A stretch of 64,000 nucleotides of DNA from Agapanthus africanus (taxonomy: Eukaryota > Streptophyta > Magnoliopsida > Asparagales > Amaryllidaceae), in the NCBI GenBank assembly GCA_030015575.1, contig CM057338.1:633012189-633076188 (forward strand). Reading direction: 5' to 3'. Under the pieces are notes generated by a model. The model saw nothing but the letters and a program-made list of their open reading frames with translations, was not told the DNA's origin and ran no database searches. Below, piece by piece: positions 22,576-33,637 of the stretch (positions are counted from its first letter, which is position 1; each line of letters starts with the position of its first letter). The translations under genes and the position numbers were made by a program.

Positions 22576-23953
22576 ACCCAGTGGCGAATGCGGATGGTAT
22601 ATACGTACATTTTATTTTCATTCTTTTCTGGTGTGATTGATTGATGGGACTGCATTGATTCTTATCAATGCAAGAATAAAACAAACCTATATTTGATGTT
22701 GTTGGAACAAATTTTAAAAGGTGTTATTACAAAGATGTTTCCTTTTGTTTTGCATAGTGATATTCAGTTAGAATATCCCGCACCTCATTCGACGAGGCAA
22801 GGGCCGAGATCCCTTCACCGGGAGTGACCCCTTGGGCATAAGTTTACGTCAGGGTAATAATTTCACTATAGTCGATTACAAGTTGCTTTGTATCGCGGTA
22901 TTCAGTTGGAATATCCTGCACCTCATTCCATGAGGAGAGAGCTGAGATCCCTTCACCGGGAGTGACCTCTTTAGTAAAGGTTTTTCGCCACTATATTTTT
23001 ATAAAAAGCTATCAGGTTCCTTCAACGAGATCAAGTTCATTACGTTAAAGGTTTTTTCGCCAAAAACCAGCCGTAGCCCTCCGTCATTTTTTTTGGGTAT
23101 TCAGTAGTATTCAAGCTATGTATTTTGACCAACGCCAAGGTATAGTGTTTGGTAGCTGTTGGGTATTCATCTGTTGCATAGATAGATGAGTTGGTTTGGG
23201 ACAGTCGTTCTACCATTTTGGCCAACGTCAAGGGCATGTGTGGGTGGGTTCAAATTAACCTGGACAATGACGGGAAGAACTTGACATGTGACTTATGATA
23301 TTTTGACCAACGCCAAGGTCATAAGAGTATGGGGCAAAAATCACATCGGGAGTTTCAAACATACAGGAAACTTGCCAGGCATGCGCATACCTTCTGGAGT
23401 GTGATAACTTGAGTGGCTTCCATCAAGTTATCATGCGATGATAGTTGGATCCCGATTCTCACTGATGAGTTGGTTTACTCTTCGGGTGATCCCGACTAAT
23501 TTTTCTTTCAGGTTTGGAGGAGAATTTGAGATTACAGTGGGAGGTTTCCTGATTAGATAAAGTAATAACCATTCTGATCTAGGTTAGAGTGCACGCATAG
23601 TGTTTCTTTTCTCTCTTTTTGGCAGCGACCTTTGACCGACCCTAGACTATGACTCAGTGACCAAGTTGACCGAACCTTCTTAAAATACTGGCTTTTGGAT
23701 TGTCTGAGTTGCATAAGTCATTGCCGCTCCTTCTTTTACCCTTTGTATTTCTCAGAACACCCCGTATTACTACGGATATCCACTTCCATTGGATAGATCT
23801 ATCGTATGGTTATATACGAACTCGAAGGGACTTCTTCGAGGATGGATCCGGGTTCAGGAGAAATAGAATTAGTTTATTCAGTTGTCTTTTATTATCACCT
23901 TCTCTCAGGTTGCGAGGGCTCCTTAGTTTAGGAGGGTACACCTATTACGCTTA

Positions 23954-26900
23954 TGTAACATTTCAAAAAAAAAAATATTATTTTTGGGAATTTTTATAAT
24001 TTAATATTATTTTATTGAATATTTTAATATTTTGGTATTATTAAATACAAATAAATGGGAAAAATTTTTAGAAAAATTATGGAAAATTCTAAAATAGGGT
24101 AATTTATAGAATTATTCCATTTTAAAGTTTTTATGATTAATTATATGCTAATTTAGTGCTAATCGCGATTAAAAATCGCTAATTGGGTTTTTAGCAATTT
24201 TATGCAAAACATGCACATATCTTTTCTACACTTGTGTTACATTTTATTGCTATCATTTTACTTTGGAGTTACTATTCTTGTGAGAAGGAATTTGAAGAGA
24301 AAGAAAAGAAAAGAAAATGGAAAATGGAATAAGATAATGAGGTATGGCCTTCTTTGACCTTGGACTTAGCCATCTCTTCATTTCTTCTCTCATCTTCTCT
24401 CTCCCTCTTCCTCCATCTCCTGCTGAAGCTGCTGCCCCTCTTCATCCTCCCCTCTTCAAGCCCCAAATCATCTCATAAACTTCACTGAAACCCCACTCTC
24501 ATTTCACAAAAAATGTGCACAAGCTTGCAAGCTATAGGACGGGCCAAGAAAGTTTTCATTTTGGCGCTGTTGAGAATTCATGTGGGTCTTATGAGATAAT
24601 TCCTTCACAATTAGAGTGGTATTTCTTGTGCTTAAGCTTCGATTCAAGTTTCATATCGATATTGTGTGTTTTTGTGGATTTGAGGATAACGTAGTTAGGG
24701 TTTGAGGAAAAATTGAGTTGTGAAGTGAAACTAAGACTTGCTGTGACCTTAGATTCTTGGTGTGATGTTATATTGGACCCTAACCTGAAGCTTTAACCCA
24801 GAATACGGATTTATGAGACGATGTCGGAAAAAACTGCAATTCTGGGATTGTATTTGGGAATCTGCTATCACCCGAGACATCCTAAAATAAAATTGATTGG
24901 ACAGTGAGATGTGCAGGCACCCAGGAACCACCACACAAGACCCCAGCCCCCACTTCTATTTCCAGGCCGCCAATTTAGTCCCATTGGCCGCAATTTGCGG
25001 CCATACCTGCACCAAACTTGCTCGTTTTGGTTATGTAGCCCCTACATGCATAGATTAACCCCTGGTATATATAGATTTGTCTAATTTGACCTAGGGTTAA
25101 ATCTGGAGCATATTTCCTTAGTTGCTGTTTTGGATTCGTGTTTCCGTATTCCGTATTTTTAATTCTGAATTTGTGTCTTGTGTTTTACCTCGACTATTTG
25201 GCGTTTATACGACGATATCGAGGATTGAATGTTGGTTTTGAAGGCGTGCCCGTAGGTTCTAACCTATAAGCCCCTTATCGTATCGTTTTGGGTTTCGTGT
25301 GCCCTTTTAGATTTGATTTGGTTTTAATGCGCATATACGATACTTTGATGTGTAGGTACCCCATGAAGACTTCGGGACGAGAAGCAAGCGCGAGGCGACA
25401 TCGACAAATGAAGACACAAGGTGAGTAGATTATATCTACAGGGGGAAGTCGGGTGGATGGCGTATAGCACCCCCGCAGTCCGTAGTTGGTATACCTTATG
25501 TGTTTATATATGATAGTATAGTGTCGTGGATTATTTGAGATGTGTTAGATGTGATAGGGTTAGAAGTAAGCTATAATATTTCCTAGTTGCGAACCCTAGG
25601 ATAGGTTTACACCCATACGCACACACACTTGCATATTCCTTATATTTACACTGTGTTGATGATGATATTGGATGACATTGGAGATGAGTCGATGGTTTTG
25701 GGTATTGTGCCGTGAGATCGGTGATTTGATATGATTCGTATTTGGGATACGACATGTGATTCTTGTGGGCTTTGGATGTGTGGTTACCCCCGCATTCATA
25801 CTTTATAGATGGTATCGATTTGTACTAGACTTAGATCAGTACCCCAGATTATGTGATATGATGATAATGATACCTGATATTTGATGAGAGGAATGTGATA
25901 CTGACCCGTACCCGGCTATAAGGATGCTGTACGACGATTTACCGTACGAGCTTTATATTGATGATAGATCCGCACTCATGACTTGAGGATGTCATATGAT
26001 TTACTGTATCGTACGCGATACTACTGAGGCGGGATCACCGACTGCTATATATATATACATATCGACTCAGACTTAGGTGGTTTCCATACCCCTCTCGGTT
26101 TACTTGATACTTAGATCTGTAGATTCTTTACTGTTGCGTTGATTATTCGATTTCCGCATATTCATGCTATTCACATCACTTTACATGTGTTTATTGCTAT
26201 ATTACCATCATGCTGTTAGGACACCAGCACCATTATCGATGATGCATATGTTCAACGTACACTGCTTGCCGGCTCACACACTTCAGCATCGATAATTGCC
26301 ATGTCACTACACAGTAGTATTATTGCAGGATATGACCTTGTATGTGCATACCATTATTCTATGCTGCATGATATGCTGTTATACTTGCATTTCATCTATA
26401 TGTCACATACATCATGCTTTCTGATTATGCGCATTGGGATATTTGTTTTCATGATATTTCTGGATTTGGGAACCGTGGGTATTTCAAAAGATTATGTAAA
26501 TGCTTTATAAAACCCGGTTACCTTTGATATGATATTTCAGCTTCCACCATGAGTTTTATCGGTTCTGATATATATATATATACCCCATGCGAGGTGGCGT
26601 AGGGGCCGTATGAGGGTACATGGTGGGGCCCGGAGGTACCCCGGGGCGAGAACGGATCGCTGGATTTGTTAGACGGTGAGCCTGTCAGGGGAACCATACC
26701 GTCCGGTGATATTACCTTTTACTCGGCGGTTATCTTGGGGATACCGACCGGAGCTTTGTACGTATGCATACGTCGCAATTCGAGGGTCGAAGCTGGGCAC
26801 TCGGGTTTCGAGATAGCATATGATACGTACCTATCAGGGCTAGTCTTGGTGACAGTGCCTGATAGATGAGGATTTTTTCGTGCCGATACTAGGCACAGGT

Positions 26901-28055
26901 TTCGTGATGTTTTCCATGATTAGTTATATCCTCATATTTATATACATGATGTTTATTGTCATTGGGTGACGGGTGGACGGGTTCCACGTTTATTGTCATT
27001 GGGTGACGGGTGGACGGGTTCCACGTTTATACAGACTTGATCACATACAGACTGGATTTACATTGATCATACTTCATTTGTATATATAACAGGGTATGAG
27101 GGCGCTGTTATATATACCCTTACACCAATATTAGTGGAATGGGACGCTAATATATGTGTATTGATATCCATTTGATACTTCTTCATATTTACTTCATGCA
27201 GACATACCTTATACTTATGACATGTTATTACCTGAGTACTTGGCACCACATACATGTTTAGATGTTACATTGCCACCTTATCATGCTTCAGACGTACTCT
27301 TGTGGTTTATATTATACTGATCGTATTGACCTAGGATTATGTCTTGCATTCGGTTTCTGCTTGTAGATATTTCTATTCACGAGTTGGCAACTCACCCCCG
27401 TTGTGCCACAGTTCTTGCAGGTTTTTGCCGTACAGATTCCATTGCGGCATTTCTGGCACACTGCTTCCTTACGGGTGAATTGCTTTTGGTAGGTGGGTTC
27501 TTTTGCATCAAGAACCACCATTGTACTTGTATTATTCATTGTATCTAGAATTCCATCAACCAAAACTTATATATTATTTCAGACTTAGACACTAGTGATG
27601 TATTAATCGACCTTAGAGTCGCGCTTAGCAGTATTACGGTTTTCATGCTTATTGGATTTCTGTTGAGTTTTGATCCTCGTCATTCGGCGTTGTATATTAT
27701 ATTGCTTGCGTGGTTGTGACCGTCGATTGACGAAGAGCTAGCTCCCGCTTGGGGATGCCTTTTATCATTGCATATCTATTGTTCTTGTCGTACCCCGTTC
27801 GGGGCCAGTATTTACAAAAGAAACTCTGCCGAAATTTTTAGAAAAGACCGTACATTTTTTAAAATGCATATTCGGCTTAGTTATTTAAAAACCTTGAATT
27901 CAAACATGGTTTTCTTCACTTCTTTAAATCAGTTTTCTTTATTTACTCTTAAAATGGTTTTAGATTGCTGGGCTTTTGGCTTACTTGGATCAGATGGAGT
28001 CCTATAGACTTCTTATGGTTCAAGGGCCAGTCACGTGCTCTTTCGGGTCGTGACA
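23954..28055 (+). mobile_element. Large LTR-only insertion 'F' (same family as E)
   Basis: Starts TGTAACATTTC and ends TTTCGGGTCGTGACA, 4102 bp, flanked by perfect GCTTA duplications at 23949-23953 and 28056-28060. It is collinear with E over its length but differs by many indels, so the two are old relative to each other. There is no coding region, PBS or internal LTR pair, so it is interpreted as a solo LTR of a probable Tekay/Del-like family. It is nested in the interior of element A. Confidence 0.76.
26951..27024. repeat. Exact 37-bp tandem duplication in LTR F
   Basis: Two identical 37-bp units, each starting GTTTATTGTCATTGGGTGAC, lie head to tail. The lack of differences implies a recent slippage or duplication. 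Confidence 0.9.
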
Positions 28056-31000
28056 GCTTATTGGATAGTCTTATTCCAAACCATAGGCAGGTGCCGAAAG
28101 GTAGGGAATGAAGAAAACCAATTAGCCTAAGTAGGGTGTGCAGAAGGTAATATGTAAAGACAAGATAAAGGGATTAGAAAGAGGGCAAAGTAAATTGCGA
28201 CTGTTATCATTCACGACCAAACCGCGTACTTCATCGCCACTCCTATTTCGCCTTTGTTTTTTCCCCAGTTCGGGAGAAACAGAATAAGGTTTTATTCAGT
28301 AGTCTTTTATCACCACCTTCTCTCAAGTTGTGAGTACTCCTAGGATTAGGAGGGTACACCTATTATGCTTACTGGACAGTCTTCTTCCAAACCATAGGCA
28401 GGTGCCGAACGGTAGGGAAGGAAGAAAACCATTTAGCCTAACGAAGGTGTACAGAAGGTAACGACTAAAGACAAATAAATGGATTTGGAGAGATGGCAAA
28501 GAGATATACGGTTATAGTCATGAATAGGATTATGGAAGAGACATTACTAGGAATACCAGGATACCCCTACGAAACATTTTCATGTTTCAGTTACACTGTG
28601 CATTGTTAAAGGAAAACTGATTTCCCGATTAGATACTTACTCCAGGGTATGTATTTACCAGGTTTTATTCTCATATCTGTATAGTTTTACAGATGATGAG
28701 TGGGAGGAAGTTATTGGGAATTAGGTGATCATCCTCATTATATCGGAATTCGTTGTAATTGGTGATATTTGAGGAAGTCACCTGGGTTATTGCCGGCATG
28801 CATGTATTTGGTTTTGAGTATCCGTTGTTGTGCACCAATTTCAAAATGATATATCTGTACGTTTATTTTTAATAAAGCGAGATATAACTTTTTGATATTA
28901 TGTCGATGACATTTACCCATATCAGTTAGCGATTGGGTAAGGAGCATTGAACAGCGGAATGGTTCTTAACCATAAGTACAGTTTTCAACCTACGATGCAC
29001 AGGTTATGAGTTATTCAACTCAGCGGACTTATACAGAGTATTGTATGTTGTCCAGTATCCATCAGGACAAAAGGGTAGGTCCTCGTACTATGTTCTGTTT
29101 ACTTGTGACTTCTCTAGTTTTTAGACAAGTGTTTCGTAGAAATACAATGTCTAAATTTTTAGAAGTTGTGGGTATAAGAATAAAGTAGAGAACCAGGTAT
29201 CGCAAGTATCGGGATTCTTCAAAGAGATCGAAGATGTAGATTCTTGTGATTGGTATTCAGATGATAGTAATGGTTTTGAGAAACCTGTTTCTCTTTCAGG
29301 TTACTCATAATTGGATGGATTCCTAAGTTGAGTAATGCTGATTAGCCTTTCTCCATTAAGTTGATATGCACTGGAGACAGTTGCATAATTTGAATTTGGT
29401 TCCAATTAAATTAGTGCCTCTATTTCTATATTGTATATAGATTGGTTCATATCGCAACGATGTTAAGGTATGGGGAGTTGTCCAACTTATGCTTAAAACC
29501 AGACACTGGATAACTCAAGGCACGTTTCTGTAATGGCAGTTTGTGGGTTGACCCTGGCTTTGACGAGGGTTGACATTTCTACCATCTGGAAGATCAATAG
29601 TGATATTGTTCTTGACTCGCCACAGTTTTAGTAAAAATGGATTTTTTCAGAAAACAGTAGTGGGAGTATGGTAGAACTGGAAGTGATTCCAGAACCGCAA
29701 ACGATTACGGAAAATTTAATAGGACCTATATATTCAATCAGGTTTGACATTCCATTAGCTACTCCGCAGATATGGTGGGTAACCTCAGACACCCGAGAGG
29801 TACTCCGGTAGCCTCAAGGATGGTGACATGGAGGTTCTTGTTTACCCAGACTTGACACTACTGTTGTTCCAGACTATGAGACCCGGGAGAAGGATAAGTA
29901 TAACGTCGTTCTAAACTAGCTTTAGAAGTGTACGTAGATATTATTCTGCCAGAGGGTTGTTATAGTCAGTGGGAGCAGCGGAAGCATAGTGGGCAAGTAG
30001 CTTATGTCTATTTATAGACTTGAGTAGATATAGCGGAGATAAGATCATCTAATTTTGATGTGACAGTCATAGGTTTGACTTCATCAGAATAGGGAATGGA
30101 TCTGTTAAGAAGGTAGTAGGGTGTAATGTCCTGGTATTTGGATGACATACACAGAGTAGGAAGTAAAATTCCTATACTACGATCGGTTGTACTGTGGTCA
30201 TCACATAGTTGTTTCTCTAGACAGGACATGGATATAATATCAGACATTCTGGTTACTAGATCTATGGTATTAGATCCAGATTTGGGTAGTTTCCCAATGT
30301 GGGTACTTTGACAATATTCTAATAGTATTTTAGAATAGATGACTCCTGGCATGGTGGTGTACCTGCAGGTGATGGAGTCACCCTCTCTAAAGGTGTTTTA
30401 GAGACTAAAGGAGAGAGGGATGTGCATGATTGGCAGATCACTTGCTTAGGCAATTGAGTCAATCATGAGATGTCAAGTACCACACCAGATGTAGTTTTTG
30501 CACTTGATGCGATAAGTTTATATTAATCCAATCCTGGAGAAACATAAGGAAGCAGTTTTAGAACATAAGTGAATGTTCTACGGATTTGATGACGGCAGCC
30601 TCCTTCGGGAGACGGTTATCATTCCAAGCTTCCAAGGTGACATGGATGACAGAGTGATTGTCAGAGTTATAGTTTTCCCTCTAACGAGGGACAGTATTAT
30701 GGACAGGTGGTCCAAGAGGATACTGTGGGAGGCATGGTGCTGCATACTGATTAGGTTCAGCTATCGATACAGTCTAAGAAGTTTGGATTTGGAGTTCATT
30801 TATGAACTAGGTCTCATCAGATATCCAGATATATTCTAAGACAGGTATTACTCGATTCGGGAGATGGCTTTCTCCGCGAACTTGAGATTAAGAGAGACAT
30901 AGAAAGAAACATCAGGGCGGATCCACTCACTGAGGCTATTTCTCGAACACAAGAGTTTTACAAACTAGCTTTGTGAAAATGATTATTAGAGGAGTTGGGT

Positions 31001-31067
31001 GTTCGGTATCACACGGGCTGTGAGTATGCGACATCGCAATAATTAGCCTTAAGTGCAAGTGGGAGAT
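28056..31067 (+). other. 3' interior of element A
   Basis: Mostly non-coding. A segment with AGGAGGGTACACCTATTA, followed by ATAGGCAGGTGCCGAA, occurs twice in tandem: once split by F (about 23840-23953 plus 28061-28260) and once at about 28262-28500. Near 30880-31000, phrases such as ACATCAGGGCGGATCCACTC recall the 3' end of Angela-like pol, but no domain can be read. It ends with the PPT at 31053-31067. Confidence 0.6.
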
Positions 31068-31449
31068 TGTTGGAGATAGTGCCCTCAAAGTCAATTATTG
31101 GATCGCAGGTACGTGATTACAATGATTGCGGCAGGACCTATACCGATATGACAGTCTTGCTCGAGATGATAGTTTGCTATCTGATTTGACTTTATCATCG
31201 TATACATGCTTTAGTTCACTATTGCATGATGATAGAGCCCATAGGATTCTTGCTTGACTATCAGCAGTATGATGGCGATAATATACATGGGAGCTGGGGT
31301 CTGTAAGCACATCCTTAAAGTGTCCCTAGTCGTGGGAGTTTCGAGACAGGGCATCGATACTCCAGAGTAGACTAGTGTATACAGTCGAGACCCCGACGAG
31401 GGGCGGTGGCCGGTCTCACAAGCCACTAGTGTCAGTTGGATCACCTAAG

Positions 31450-33637
31450 TGTAAGTCCATATTGCGACCCCCGGTTCTTACGGGGAGGCGGAAACGGTAT
31501 AAAAAACGAATTTTTATCGCAAGAGGCAACATGGACTAAACTATGGTCGGGATCGTTGTCTAAACTAAAACTAGCAAACTATGCTAAAGAGAGTTAGCTA
31601 CTCGGATGAAGATGGTTATACCTAAACTTGAACTCCTTCTCTTCAAGCTCCGATGGTGGTTCGATGGCTCCTTCTCGTTGTCTCCGTACGCCGAAGATAG
31701 ATCCACTTGAAAGCTCCAACCTTTAGCTCCTTCTTCGTTCTTTGAAGAAACTAGTTCACTTGGTTTGCTAAACCTAGTGAACTAGAATGAGTAGAGATGA
31801 TTTAGAATGGGATTTTATCTATGGTTCTTGATTCTCAACTCATGAGACAAGAGAACCATAGATCAAGAGAGGGAGCAAGAGGTTGAGGATGAGAGCAAGA
31901 GGAGAGCTCAAGAACAAGAGAGAGAATGAGCAAGAAAGAATGAGGCTCTCTTTTTCCTTTCACCCTCTCATAATCCAAAGTGATCATAACTCATCATATC
32001 AAAAAAAGTCTTTTGGTAATGGTTAGAAGCAACCATAAGGTTATCATATCATGCACTCATTTTACTCAAAAAAGCAAGCAAGAAAAAAGTCTTTGGCATG
32101 AAATGATAACCATGGTCATCATGATGGTCAACTAGTCAAGCCTAGTCAACCGGTCAACAAGTCAACAAAAGTCAACAAGTCACCAAAGTCAACAAGTCAA
32201 CAAAAGTCAACAAGTCAACAACCATATCACCATAATACTTAATTAATATAATAGTTAATCACAAATCATATTCTCATTAGGGTTGAGCATAAAGTCAAAA
32301 AGTCAACGGTCAACTGTCAACAACCCTAATGAGAATCCGCTGCCTCTGCCTCCCTGTCAACTGTGCATACACACCCGCATCCGCGTTCCGAGGAACACGA
32401 ATGCAAACTGGATAAATCCAATCCCATAAGGTACACTAGGATCTGGCTTAAACCAAAGCCCGCTAGTGTAAACTGTCCGGACACTGTACGTGCACAAGTG
32501 CACGGATGTGACCGAACCCTGTCGCAAAACCATGCGACCTGTCGCAATACCATGCGACCTCTACTCTTTTGCCTAAAGGCGAAAAGCTTTCTGTGTGGGA
32601 CTCTAAAGACTCAACACTACGCTGGCAGTGGGTTTAACCACAGACCGCAAGCGGCACTAGCTGTGCGTAACGGTCCCCAGGTAATGCCGACAAGAAGACC
32701 GACGAGGCGAAACCCATCTGAACTCCTACTGAGCCTGAGCGTGACATTCTCCGTACAGTCCGGTCTGTTCGTCTGATACATCGCATGGCGGGCCTAGGGG
32801 GCGGTAAACGTCAGTCCCCCAATAGCGGTACAAGTCGTGCCGGAGTGAAGCCCAATACACCCTGAGATAACACTGGAAACCTACCAGTATATCTCGTTTG
32901 CCCTGGCCAGGGACTACTCGTGTAATGGCTCTCCTAGACACAGCGCGATGTCAACCCCCAATACCGGGAGAGACGAATCCTGTCTAACCGTCACTGCCTC
33001 CAAGTGCTTCGGGACTGCACCCAACTACCACCTGTTTGCACGACTCCTTTGAGCCGTGGTAGGGTAGTGATCAAAGTACAGTGGGAACACACCCGAGGCG
33101 AAGTGACAGTGTCAAGTCAGCGGACTAAGCTGTACTCATGTCACCTGGGAACTGATAACTGACGATAGGTATAATACCAACTAGTCAGTTCCCGACGAGT
33201 CCTGTCCAGTGTACCCGTAACCTAACGAGCACCCGCATACTATCTCAAGTACGACGTACTGACGGCTGTGGGACAGACCGTCTCCCACACTGGGATGAGA
33301 AGCGCATGCGCTGGTCTACTCCGGAGTATCGATGCCCTGTCTCGATAGTCCTGCGACCAGGGACCTGAATAAGGATGTGCTTATAGATTACCCAGCCCCC
33401 ACTGGTGTGACTGCCATCACAACGCTGGTAATCAAGCAAAGATCCTAAGGGCTCCACTAATGCGTATAAGTGATATACTGAAATAAACACAAGTACACAT
33501 TGAAGTAGAAACAAACCAAGTAGCATACTACTATTTTGAGCAAGATTGTATATACAAGGTGAATATCCCAAGCATCCATTAAGTAATATACAAACTAGTA
33601 TGATACAGTAATGGCCTCTAGGGCATATACACTAACA
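31450..33637 (-). mobile_element. Solo LTR 'J' (Copia subfamily TGTTAGTGTATATGCCC)
   Basis: 2188 bp in minus orientation. The plus strand reads TGTAAGTCCATATTGCG at the left and GGCATATACACTAACA at the right. CTAAG duplications lie at 31445-31449 and 33638-33642, and the A-type LTR continues cleanly across them. It belongs to the same subfamily as the 5' LTR of element I. No internal region is present, so it is a solo LTR. Confidence 0.9.
32127..32218 (-). promoter_or_regulatory. W-box (TTGAC) cluster in LTR J
   Basis: Ten GTCAA cores (TTGAC on the LTR's own strand) fall within 92 bp, and several more near 32290-32322. TTGAC is the core of the W-box bound by WRKY factors. The element I LTR has a cluster at the matching place. 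Confidence 0.6.

Larger units (their letters stand above)
21320..23953 (+). other. Long untranslated leader of element A
   Basis: Non-coding. It holds a 45-nt hairpin (21532-21576) and a 47-bp block (22529-22575) identical to one in the leader of element I. It also holds two copies of a segment of about 90 bp containing ATCCCTTCACCGGGAGTGACC (near 22760 and 22905), and repeated 'CCAACGYCAAGG' motifs near 23130, 23220 and 23310. The part near 23620 (TTTTGGCAGCGACC) matches the place where gag starts in element I, but no gag follows. Confidence 0.75.
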
